Below are positions 42,701 to 54,442 of a stretch of DNA of 64,000 nucleotides, piece after piece (within the stretch, counting starts at the first letter, position 1; each line of letters opens with the position of its first letter). The stretch covers positions 162,488 to 226,487 of the forward strand of contig JBAMDO010000086.1 in the NCBI GenBank assembly GCA_037074765.1. Direction: 5' to 3'. The translations under genes were made by a program, and so were the position numbers. The stretch comes from Mansonella perstans (taxonomy: Eukaryota > Nematoda > Chromadorea > Rhabditida > Onchocercidae). Below the pieces are notes generated by a model. That model did no database searches and was not told the DNA's origin. It worked only from the letters and a program-made list of their open reading frames with translations.

Positions 42701-44687
42701 TCCCATTGTTATTTTTCGAAATTACATCATTTAAAACTTTTTCAGCTAGTATTTGCTGTAATTGATCGGAAATATCGTAATGAAAAGCTAGCATTATGTA
42801 CATCATCAAAAGATTATATGAAGACTATCGATAAAAACACAGAAATGAATTGAAAAATTTTTTAGTGTCTAATGCAGATAGCTCCGCCATTCAATGCATA
42901 TAGTTGGCCAACCAATAACATTGAATATGGTATACCTGGTATTCATCAACAGCTAAATATATCACTCGCCTTCCAACTGGTCAAGTTGTGGTTAAAAAAA
43001 GTTCACAAATTGAGTAAGTGAACGTGTAAATTGAATTATGAATAATTTCTGAATTATGAGTAACATCTAAGTCCTCGACCATAAATCAGTGAAATTTCGA
43101 CTATAAATCAATGAAAATTATCGACCGGGAATTTCTTGAAGTTCATTTCAAAAAACTAGCAAAATTATTTTTAACATAAAAAATATCAGATTTGCGGAAT
43201 TGTTACTTGAGAGTGACTGGCATTTACTGCATTTGCACTTTATTTGCACAGGTGTAGCGGTTTTCAGCCCATTTGTTCGAGCATGTTGAGAATATCCAGT
43301 TATCAAATTCAGAAGTATTACCCGGTTTTGTTGTACCGCAAAAGTTCCTGGATGGTATTCGTTTGTGCAAGTGGCCAGGTAGATGTCAGATAATCAAGCG
43401 CAGATCGGTAACATATTATCTTGATGGAGCGCATACACCGAAAAGCCTGAAGGTTAGTTTTCTTGTATCATGTTGCATCAGATTTAACTTCTTCAAGACT
43501 CGAAATTTATACTGCTTATTGATTGTTAACTCAAAAACAGGAGGAAGAAGCGGTAAAAATATCTGGAAATCTTCAGCTTTTTACTTCTCACTATTCGTTT
43601 ATTATTTCAGTGTTGCATAAAGTGGTTTTTGGACGAGAATCAAAAAGCAAGCAGATCATGGGAATATAATCGATTTTTGATAGTGCTATTTCATTGTACA
43701 GGCTACAGGGACCCTTCTGTGTTTCTACTTGAATTAAGCGTAGTTTTTTGAAATTTCTTCATCAGTTCTTAGCAGTACTGAAATGTAGTTGCGCGCCAAA
43801 TAAAAATCGCCAAGTTCTTTGTTCTTAGCTATTTATCTCTTTTTTCAGTTTTTCGATTTTTGGCTTATTTTCATTGTTTTCATAGAAAATGTTCATTTTT
43901 TCCTAGAGTTTCGAATCATTTCAAATGTATCAAATTTTTAAACTTTCAAAAATCTCTTCCAAAATTTAGTCAAGCCAAATATCCCATGTATCAAAAGGAT
44001 AATAAGAGATCATTTTTTCCATGGGAGGTTTAGCAAACGTGAACTAAATTCATGAAAACATGAATTAGAATATCAGAGATGGGGGTAGAAGTAGGAGGAA
44101 AGCGAATAGTGGTTAATACTTTTTTGCCTGACATATGCTAGAATTTATTTCTCGCACACATTATCGTAGGTGATGATCGTACTATTATGGAAAAGTATTT
44201 TTCTTACAGAAATATGATTTCAAATTGGCATTATTTTGTCCTCCTCGATTAAATTCTGTGACGGATCAACATGAAGACAATTATACTTGCTCAAGTTATA
44301 AAGAATTAATCAGAGTTGCTGATCATGCCTCTATATGGAGAAATTTTGGCTATGCTGTTTGTGCTATCCTTCGTTTCCACTTTTTTTACTTAAAGCGTTT
44401 GCTCATTAATAACTCATTGATATCTTTCCAGTCTTTTCATTATAGCATTTAATGTTATGTTTTTTGTAGTTTTTCTTTTTTACCAGAATTTAGGATATGA
44501 ATCCTAATCTTTCTAACTTCTCTCTACCTCTCATTTTTAGGATAAGAGAGCGGAAGAATTTGATTGTGTCCAAAAGGCAATTGAAAGAATTGAAAAATTG
44601 GAAACAAAGAATGAAGTTGCGGTTTTGGTGACGGGTAGCTTGCATCTTGTCGGTTGTGTCCTTGCTGCTCTTGATTTTCAAGTTTGA
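39711..44687 (+). CDS. Folylpolyglutamate synthase
   Basis: Twelve exons: 39711-39752, 40303-40425, 40774-40892, 41480-41597, 42225-42367, 42438-42618, 42746-42757, 42878-43013, 43268-43452, 43611-43739, 44210-44356, 44541-44687; 493 residues, normal for the family. It adds glutamates to tetrahydrofolate with ATP, which retains folate in cytosol and mitochondria. Seen in order: LQNNEATI; the P-loop GTKGKGST (residues 69-76); [17 protein letters not shown]; the Mg-binding [29 protein letters not shown]; a glycine-rich [41 protein letters not shown]; and the C-terminal [14 protein letters not shown]. The 12-base exon 42746-42757 (Leu-Val-Phe-Ala) is needed to keep frame and spacing; an alternative acceptor at the next exon is possible. 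The start ATG gives a short N terminus that is not clearly a mitochondrial signal. Confidence 0.95.
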
Positions 44688-45580
44688 TGTATTAAATTTC
44701 TCAGAATTTTTCTCATTAGCTTAAATCTTTTATTAGATTCTAATGTATTTGATATGATTTTATTAGTTGTACTTGCTATCGTTCCTCTTACTTTCATTTG
44801 CCATTTTTGTAGTACTTATTCAGGGTTTTTGTGAGGTAAATCTAAAAAATTTGATGACACTTTGTTTCAAAGTAGTTTGTTAAAAAAAAAATTGCTGTTT
44901 GTATAGTTAAATTTCTTGTTTTAATTGCAATAATCTAGCAAAAACATCCTTTTTCTGTCAAAAATTATTCATATAGAGCTGATTTCTAATTCGCTTTTAG
45001 TATTTTCGAAGATCAAATTTTAAAAATTCTTTGAAAAATTCCATTGCTGAAATATGTTCACATATCGCTTTTTCACTTCACTTATGTTTTATTTCTCTAT
45101 GCAATCCAATGAAGCGCTCATTATTTTTCTGGTAATGCTTACTCTATAAATAAATATATTTACTTGCTCGATGGAAGTATTAAAGTATATAATCGTTTTA
45201 TGCAATAATAGATGAATTTGTTATTCGAAGGATTATTGAAGGAGATTAGAAGAGAAAACTTTCTTTTCTATTACAACAATTTCCATCTGTAATCCCGAAC
45301 TTATTGTTCACTGTTGAAAACTATTGTCATCAAATTTTTTATCTGAAAGCATCATTTTCAATTCCTGCTGGCATAATAAATCTAACTTGATAATTGTAAT
45401 GGTGGGAAGTGAAAAATGACTTTTGTACTAGAAAGCAATCTGGTAGACTAAGTTGAGTGTCAATTTTCGGTATTCTCGTTTTTGTCCAAGAAAGCGCAGT
45501 TGCAAGAAAGTATGCTCGGAAAACAGTTTTTGATTTGACGCTTGAAGAGTTGAAGATCGCATCTGCGACTGTTACGAGTT

Positions 45581-45817
45581 TTCAGTCATCTTAACTAATG
45601 TGGTGGAAGCTATTTCAACTCTGTGATTCCAATTATCATAACGAGCGCGAGATCTGAGTAAATGGCTGATGAAGTAGGGTTCCCGATCTTAAATTTTGGA
45701 AACTCCGACCCTACAAGCAAAATAGAAAGATGGAAAAATATTGTCTCCGTTCATATTCTTATTTGTCATCAATCGATAATTGTAAATTTCAAAAATACGG
45801 AAAAGCAAAAAATATAC
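45581..45817 (+). repeat. Diverged direct repeat, copy 1
   Basis: Aligns along its length with 46322-46551. Shared blocks include TTCAGTC, TTAACTAA, the run TGGAAAAATATTGTCT and CATCAATCGATAAT. The copies are old, with many substitutions and small indels. Confidence 0.75.
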
Positions 45818-46321
45818 ATGGAAAAAATTGGATACAGCGCTGCGGGGTAATTACGTCAGTATGCCTCTTTTAATATGCTAGGTTTGAAGTACATGAAACT
45901 CATAGAAGTGATCATAAGAGGTATCGAAAATGCGCTTAAATGCCCATGCAAGTTTTTAGACATTAGGGAAGAAAATTGAGGAGAAGTTTTTTTTGAACAA
46001 TGGGCAAGCCTAATCTTTTAATTATGCAAAAAGTAATGATATTCCATCAGCTTCGGAGTGGAACGTTGAACGATGATTCCAAAATTTATTTTTGACTTCA
46101 ATTTCAATTTCTTTTTTTGTTCTTACATTTCTAAACACAAAAGAGCTTCTTTGGTTCTCTCAGTGTTCTCGATGTGGTCCAACCTATCAAAGTGTTGTTA
46201 ACATTCGAATTAAAGAATTAAAGTTGCATGCAAATTTTTGATAAAACTGTAAAATAGCGACTTCTTAGTGCAGTAGTTGCTGCGCATTTATAACTAAGTG
46301 TGGTCGGCTGTTCGGCAAATA

Positions 46322-46551
46322 TTCAGTCGTTTAACTAACGTGCTGAAAGCTTTTAACTCGGTGCTTATAATTATCACAAAGGGCATTAGATCTTGGTAAC
46401 TAATTAATTCGGCCTCCAATTTTAAAATTTTTGAAAATTTTGACTGAAAACGAAGTAGTAAAGGTTGGAAAAATATTGTCTTTGTTTATATGCTTGCCTA
46501 TCATCAATCGATAATAGCAAATTTCGAAATTATGAGAAAATAAAATGTATA
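46322..46551 (+). repeat. Diverged direct repeat, copy 2
   Basis: Second copy of 45581-45817, offset by about 740 bases. Neither copy codes for a recognisable protein and I see no terminal inverted repeats, so its nature (old transposon fragment or local duplication) is open. Confidence 0.75.
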
Positions 46552-46995
46552 ATCTAAATTTCGGTAGGTGTCGGTTATTAAATCGTTTACTTATTTATTA
46601 TTACCATACCATAGAGATACTAACGGATTGTGTACAGAAAAAGATTCTGAAATGGCTTTTTTGAATATCTCCGACACATTTGGCAACTTTAACTTAAAGT
46701 CGTCATAAATTCAGTTTTGAATTGCTCTAAAAATTTTAAATTTCCATTTCTTCTCAACACTCAAGGTAATGAGGTAATTAGTACCTTTGGTCTTTTCCAA
46801 CAATTTTTGCATTTCGTCTATCAGTATAATACTGATAAAAGTTTCTTTTATTTATTTTTTTTATGAATGAGATGACCTTCCCAAATAAAAATGATTTTAG
46901 TGCCTTTTTATTTTAACTCAAGGTGCAACATGTACTTCTCATAATTGAACTAAGTAAAGAACTATGAAATAAAGTTGAGCAAGAGCTTCATTTAA

Positions 46996-49900
46996 ATGAT
47001 GGTTAGAACAGATCTATTAGATTTTAACTTTTTAAAGAAATACAGAAGTTTCTTGGAAAAGGAGAATCAAAACAAAGCAGAAAGGTGGTGTTGCAGTGAA
47101 ATGAAAAATGCACAATTGATTAAAACAGCAAATCTTAATTTATGGGCAAATACTGCTTTCCGAATATTTTTGCAAGTTTTACTATGATACTTGAAACTTT
47201 TTTTGCTGAAAATGTAAGCTTTCGAACTTCGCATAAATTTAATAAAATATCTTCATGTGAAATCTTAAACAATTCGAGTAGCAATTTATGATACTTCCTG
47301 TACATAACAAAATCACCGTTTACTATTTAATATTTAATTTTTCATTCATTCGAATATTTAGCAGCAAAAGTTCGAAATCTTGCTCGATAAGCTCTTGTTT
47401 CGTTACAGTTCAATTATGAATGACCGAGCAGATCATAACGATATCATTTGCGTACCGCAGCTGATCGCATTGATCGCTTTCCTTTGTGAGGTAATATTGT
47501 TCATTATAAATGAAGCGAATGTAGCAATATGGAATAAGTGTTCCAACACTGATGCTACTAATCAAAGATTGTTGAATCAATAACAAGTAACTTAGTCTGA
47601 TGTGACATAGTTATATCGTCGTAAATTTAAACGGCCTGACTACTATCCAATTAGTTCGTTTGTGATCATGCAGTTAAAAAATAGCATTTAAGATCCCAAT
47701 ATTTTTGAAATTATTATTTATGTAATTTATTAGTTTCCTCAACATTTTCATCTACTGAAACTATGACTTGTACGTTTGCAGAATTGACAAGCAGAGTTTA
47801 GAAAGGATTATTCTTTGAATTGAAAATTACAGGAGTCATTTAATTATGCTTGTAGATTACTCTAATATTGGAAGAAAAGAGTTAAAGGAAGTGATTTTTA
47901 TCTATGCAAGTTTTGAAATATCTATAAGTCAGAAAAATATCCATATAAACAGATCAGACAGAATGGCCATGATGACATTCATTTTTAATCTACACTGATT
48001 AATTAGCAATGGAGTCTCTCTTATAAGTTCATATGGATTAACTGTAGGTTGCTGAGCATCAGAGTCGTTTATCATTGTCAGAATTTCTTTATGTAAATGG
48101 TACAACCACATTACCACATCAGTTGGTACATCTAGCAGAATATATTCGAAATTGGGAAGTGTTCGTCGAAGCTGCCGTTAAACCTGGTATTTGTTGCATA
48201 AATTAACAACAATTTGAAAATGCAGCAGTTTTGGAATAAAGGAATTTTAGTATGACAATCGATGTTAATGAAATTCTGGAGAGCGCGATAATATTAAACG
48301 GGAGACTTCTGAGCAGATGCCCCTCAAGAAATCTCTCTCTAAACCTATTATTTTTGCCTATTACACCCATCTGAAGGCATACCGATAAATCTGAAAGTTA
48401 GTTAATAATCGTCATGTATAATTCAGGCAGTTTCAACTGGAACCGTCGTTTGTTAATACATCCATTACATACGAAAAGTTACGGTTTTGAAACATTCATG
48501 GCACTGAAATATCTCGGGATTGAGCTCAAAATCTACGATGAGAAGACAGGACATGCGGAGTTAGTAGCATGGCTTCGAAGAACATGCAAAGTAAATTAAA
48601 TGAGGAATGTTATAACAGTAGAACTTGCTCAGAGTTAGTATATACATGGGGTTAATACTGCTAGGAAATCTGTGAAAACGAAACTATCATTTCGTTATGT
48701 GAAAAAGTATAACTTCACGTAAAGTGTACTTCACATTCAAAAAAGTTTTTCAGCTATGTTAGTGAACTACATAAGTGTAATGACCTTTTGAAATCATTAT
48801 TAATGCCACTAAAGAAAATTTAACGCAGTGGAAAATCAATACAAATATAAGCAATCTAAATTTTAAAATAGTAATCCAAATACTTCGACAATTTATTAAC
48901 CTTTTTAGACCGAAGAAGAAGAAGCACGCTGTCCAATTTTTCTGTGGAAAAAAGTGGGAACGAAAACATCGGACGTCCAAGAATTAAACAATCAGAAATG
49001 TCCAATACTCATTCTTGCATCACATTTTTACATTCCAATATCCACTAATATTCTCGATACACATAATATATTTTACACAACATTTAAGGTGAATTAGAAA
49101 TTTCTAAGATGTCGATTTCTAAGTTACAAATTTAAATGTTGAATGTGTGGAAAAACATCATCTTCGACGTATTTTCATTTTAACACCATCCATTCTGAAA
49201 TAGTTGTCGAAGTCATATGAAGTGAATTGATCTTTGTCACGTATTGTCGAAATTTTAAAAATTTTTGTCTCTTTCTAATGCCTCATTCAAACAATATTTG
49301 TTTAAAATAGCATAAATTATATCACCTCAATCTTTTAGAGTAAAATCCTGAAAGAAGTGCTGGTTTGCCGATATTCGTGCCACGATTTGCCACCGTTTCG
49401 TTGTTTGCAAGTTCAGAAAAGCCTGCTTATCAAATTGCCAACGTATTCGGATGAAATTACCGCATATTGTATATCAAATTCCGATGAATCAGACATGGCG
49501 AAAGATCCTAATTCGTTGCTGACTATGCTAACATTTATGAGAAATGGCACGGAAGCGGTTCGTACTCTGAACAGAACACTTCCAGATTCCTGGAACAGCA
49601 GAAAAAAACAAGAAACTTTGCAGTTGCTGCAATCACTATCCTTCTCCCTTTTTTAATGGCAATATCAAATCGATTTAAATTTTTAGACGCCGCTTTTGAA
49701 ATGCGAATAATTCTTTTTTTCTTGCAGGAATCGATCAGAATCCTTCATGAGTTATACATTCCTCTCTTTCACGGATTACCTAACCGAACAATTAACCTTG
49801 CTGATGTATTGTGTAAGACAGTACCACATATTGACAAATTATTCCAGCCTGATGGATTCGGTGACTTGGGAACATTAGGACACGAACCATCCTATATCAT

Positions 49901-50656
49901 CGGGCCACGGTTAACTACAAGCATACAAAATATCGATCGCCTAGAAATTATGCATACTCCTGGTCCTGATGAAATTGAGTAAATAATTTATGAATTAGTG
50001 ATCATTTCAAAATATTAGCTTATTCCAAAATTCGTTTTTGTTGAAATTTCAAGCATACTTGAACTTGAAAAACAAAAGCAGAGAATTAGTACTATTATTA
50101 AGAGTAAATTGCAGAGTGGTGAAGCGGATCCCATCAGCTGTTGATAAAACATCCGTTCTTGATATGCCTTTTCTTGTCATCATTTGGGACAATAGCAAAA
50201 ATATACCGCTGTATATCGCACGTATTGCAGATCCCGTGGCAAAGGTTAATTTCAAACATGACATTCTTGACGTTTTGTACATTAAATAACATAATGTCAC
50301 GATCGGTTTTTCTGTACTTTTAATATGTGTTTAATTAGATTTTCTTTACTTCCTTAATACTTCACTCAAAAACAAATCACTTCCACGCACATTTTATAAA
50401 ATGTATTACTTTTATTTTATGCATTCAGTCTCCTTATAATTGATCTTTGCTAATCCGAGTATATTTATTTATACACTTCAGTATAAGATTGTTACAGACA
50501 ACAAATATGCATGTTGATGGTACTGAAGAAGTGTTGCCATCTAAGTATTCTGGAAAATCCTTCTGGAAATTTTTGAATCCAATACGCTACGCATTCGGAC
50601 ATGGTAATAATAAGGGAAATTTGGGAAGAACTGGAATTTCATCCAACTTACAGTAA
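46996..50656 (+). CDS. Unrecognised multi-exon protein-coding gene
   Basis: I do not recognise the family. Exons that join in frame: 46996-47175, 47362-47490, 48048-48186, 48427-48590, 48909-49088, 49339 to about 49632, 49728-49978, 50115-50244, 50498-50656; roughly 540 codons. Coding character is strong: nine open segments with good TTTTAG/TTGCAG acceptors and consistent phases. The early part has Trp-Cys-Cys and NLNLWANTAFRIF; exon 2 holds one hydrophobic helix (QLIALIAFLCE); then VNGTTTLPHQLVHL, HPLHTKSYGFETFMALKYLG, exon 7 with LFHGLPNRTINLADVLCK and MHTPGPDEIE, and exon 8 with DMPFLVIIWDNSKNIPLYIA. The end is basic (SFWKFLNPIRYAFGHG). There is no clear signal peptide. A helical cytosolic scaffold is my guess only. 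The sixth exon has no good GT donor in the right phase; see findings. The start ATG at 46996 or 46999 is uncertain. Confidence 0.6.
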
Positions 50657-53600
50657 TGTTCGATCAGTACTGTGTTATTAAATGGCATTTTAGCGCTTCT
50701 GAAATCACCTATGAGAAAAATCATATTTTATTTTTATTGTTTGGATTTTATCAATTGAAATTACTTACGAAGTTTACGAGATTCAATTTTCTACTATGTT
50801 TAATTTCAAAAAATGAAAACTACAGATGCTTGAATCAGTCACAATGGTATTTCACAATGTTACTGTATAGTGTAGATATGTTGACTCATTAAGAAAATAA
50901 CCAAATAACAGACCTAGCAATTCAAAAACCTTCCTCAATTACTTTTTTCTGTCGTGTTTGTCACCATATTTTTACCTCCGTTTACAACGACAAAACAAAA
51001 AAATAAGAAACTCAAAACAAAAAAATAAGAAAACGTGAAGCCGAAGTTAGGATGCTTACGAAAATATTCAGGCGGCCTATAGCATTAGCGCTCACAATTT
51101 TGAATAGCCATACTACAAATAATTAATATATGGCTTAGTAAGAATTTATGTATAGAAGCCAGGTAGCCTGTGTCTGTTTTTCAATCTTAAGTTTAATCGT
51201 TGTATGCATAAACAACCTGTCACAATGACTTTCAAAGAATCGAAGTACCATCAAAATTACGTAAACATAAAACATGAAGAGTTTTAAGAATTATAAATAT
51301 TTATTTCAGTTTTGCTATGGCTGAAATTTGAAAACGTCTACTGCAAGCATAGGGTACTATTTACAATGAGCTTTAGTTAATGAACGTTTGATGGGGTGTT
51401 AATTCCTTTGAAATGAGCTCCGATTGGTTACTATCGATCCGCGATAATAAAATGAATTTATGACATACATGCAAGACCGATCCTGATCAAGCTGAAGACC
51501 TGTACAAAAACTCCTGACAAAAAACTCCCAAAAAACTCTTGACAATCTCGTTTCTATAGTGATATGTTGTTGTCATCAATATAACTTTTAATCACACTGC
51601 TAAGGAAGCTTAATGAAATAAGAATGAAGTTGTGGACGTAACACTTCACGCATAATCTTGCTGCTTATTGATAGCTTTACGGGTTATAATCGATTATTTT
51701 TTTCCAAAAATTTTGTTTCTAGAATGATGAGAGAAATATTTTCGTCATTTATTCAAAACATATTCAAAAAAACGTAAAAATTTCTAGATCAAACTATTTA
51801 ATATCAAGTTATAATTGTAAGTTAATCTGAAAGGAATGGAGAAAAGATCTCTTGAAATATTTGAATAGTTTCTGTTTGAGATTCCCATTCTACTTTTTTA
51901 AAAACCACTCTTTTATGGAAATAAATTGATCAAGTATTTGCCGATTTTGGATCTCAGTAACCTATGAACCCAATGTTTTAGAAATACAAAGCACTTGTAT
52001 TCATAGAGTACTGGGCCTAGATTCTACTGTTCAATATCTTCTTGGCTGTGATATTGATATTGCGGGGATTGTTTTGTTTCAGTGGAAACTTCCGAAATGT
52101 TGGCCGTTTGAACGATTTTTGATAAGGGTTCTTTGAGCAATCGCAGGATTTTGATAGCTTCCAATTGTTAATTTTCGGTAAAACAGTTTTGATTCAAAAA
52201 GGACTGTTTTTTTGGCGTAATATTTCTTCATATCAGAAATTCGTTTGGCTTATGGTAACCCCGCGATACTGCATCGTTCACAGCGTAGTTATACAAATTG
52301 TGCCGGAAAATTTTTATTTAGAATGTAAAATATTTTTTAGTTCACATCATTCCTTGACATTTGTAAAGTACCACTTTTCAAAATGCATAACTCAAGATTT
52401 CTTTAGTCCTGCATGACTGCGATATCGCGAAAAAGCATTACATTTTAACGCATGGCCTTATTGTTCGCTAATGCTGGTCAACTTTTTTGATTTCGTTTTA
52501 AATCATGAATTACAGATTGTAGGTTATTTAGATTCATCTCACATAGGTTGCTGCGAATGATTTACTTGCCGGCTAAAATGATAATTAGCCTACACAGGGA
52601 CTTCCTTTCTATTTATAAGAAGTAATTTGCATATCAGAAAAGTATTTATATTGTCTATCCATAATCACTTCGCAATCTCACATATGTTTCTCGATCGCTC
52701 TTCAAGTTTTTATCAATCTTTGTTTAATTTAATTTATTTAAAAATTTTTATTAATCTTTGTTTAATTTAATTTGTTTAAAACGAAAAATAAGAAATTTCG
52801 AATTTCAAAAACTTCTGAAGGCTCTATAAAACAAACACCAGAGATCCTCCTGTTAGAAAAGCGCAGAAAGCAGCGGATGCTCTATTATGTCCTCTTAATT
52901 TGATGTATCAAAGTGTGCTATCATTATCACATTCGAAATTATCGGTTATTTTAATATGGAAAATTGTTATCAACTTTGTAAGGTATGTGAACCCTCGTTA
53001 AGCGTTCTGAAACAGAGACTGTGCAGCACTTTAAACGAAACTTATCTTTCCTAACTTACCTTTGCTTCTCATTAATTAATATCTTTCTTAGAGTAAAATA
53101 AAATTTCTTTCTCTATTTAAAATGGTAAATAGCAATTTTGAATATTTTTAAAAAACTGTAACTTTTACACATTTTCAGTCCATTTTAACATTTAATATAA
53201 ATTTCAGGAAGGCATATTCTCCATTGACTTCAACTTCAATGAGTCGCATGCAACCACTGAGAATGCTTTAAACTCTCTTTGATTAAAATTCTATATAATA
53301 TCGTAATTTACCTGGAATTTACCTGGTGCACATTCGATGGATGGCCAACTTTGTCGGAATGATAGACCAGTGAGTGAACCAGATAATTTTCATAAGGACT
53401 ATATTGAAAGAGAAACACTTCTCTCACCAAATTCATATGTACGTGTACGTTGTAAGTGACGTGGCAACTTTAATGCACGTGTAAAATGCGTAATTTTATC
53501 GGCCATATCTTGAAATATGCTCATATTTGACACTCAGCAACGTGGAGAATAATGAGGATGATCTCGAGATAGCTTTTTCTTTAATTATCGTATCCAAGTT

Positions 53601-54442
53601 TGAATTCTTACGATCCTCTTCTCACTTATTCAGATACTTTTCTTCCATTTCAAAAATTCTGTTTTTAATACAATATTCCGATCCTACATAGACAAAAGGA
53701 ATTGCACTAATTCTGAATTGAAATTTCTTTAGCGATGAAAGTTTCAATAGTGAATTTAATAACTAGAAATTATTTCTAAACGATGTTATTGTGGTTAACC
53801 TTATTTCTTGATATTTTATCAAAGAGAGTTTAAAAAGTTTCTAGCTTGTCATAATTTGTGTTCATATCGAAGAATAGCATTCATAGTAATGAATTTATGA
53901 ATGAGAAATGAGATATTTAAGTGAAGGCGAATTACTCATAAGCTTCGTAGCAATGATATAATTGAATGAGAATGTTTTGTTTTTGTTGATAGAAAATTTA
54001 CATTCACTTTCTAATGTTTCCTTACTTCTGCAATCGCTCTTCATTGTCTTAAAATCTTTTTTGTTTCAAAAAAAAAAATTAGAAATGTTTCTATTCAATG
54101 CGATGTAGAGGTTTGTATTGGTTCCTTATTTTTTGTTATCTTATTTTTTTTTGAATTTCTCTTAAGTTGTTGAAATAGCAGTTATTCGTATGTTATAATT
54201 TCAGGCATTATTCCTCAATTTTATTGAATGACCATTTTGAAAAATATTATGAAATTCAGATTCACTTGTGAATGATTCATTTCTACAAATGATGAACTTG
54301 TGATGATTGTTGATTCATGACAAAATCGTGCTTTCAGATGGCATAATGGCATTAAGAAGCTGTTGAGATTGATAAATTGTTTTCATTCATGAATGCTTTA
54401 AGCATATAAATAATAACCAAGTGGTATATTTTAGAAGAGGGT
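50657..54442. other. Gap before UGGT with one ambiguous coding-like stretch
   Basis: The 3' region of the preceding gene, then AT-rich sequence. A segment of higher GC at about 53310-53524 is open in several frames on both strands, with possible splice signals; see findings. An 83-codon frame at 52165-52416 lacks splice borders and looks like chance. Confidence 0.4.

Larger units (their letters stand above)
44688..46995. other. Intergenic, with a diverged repeat pair
   Basis: Folylpolyglutamate synthase 3' sequence followed by AT-rich DNA. Besides the two related repeat copies listed below I see no exon. The 62-codon frame at 45662-45850 lies inside repeat copy 1 and is not conserved in copy 2, so I do not call it a gene. 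Confidence 0.45.

Noticed and set aside
43542..43553. Possible extra exon (Glu-Glu-Glu-Ala) in folylpolyglutamate synthase
   Set aside because: Joining 43452 directly to 43611 gives HTPKSLKCCIKWF, the same length as the family segment; the extra residues would create a gap.
45662..45850. 62-codon frame starting MADEVGFPILNFGNSD
   Set aside because: It sits inside a diverged repeat copy and the frame is not kept in the second copy.
50656..50892. 78-codon frame after the unrecognised gene
   Set aside because: Follows directly on the stop codon, has no splice signals and low-complexity hydrophobic composition; best read as 3' untranslated sequence.
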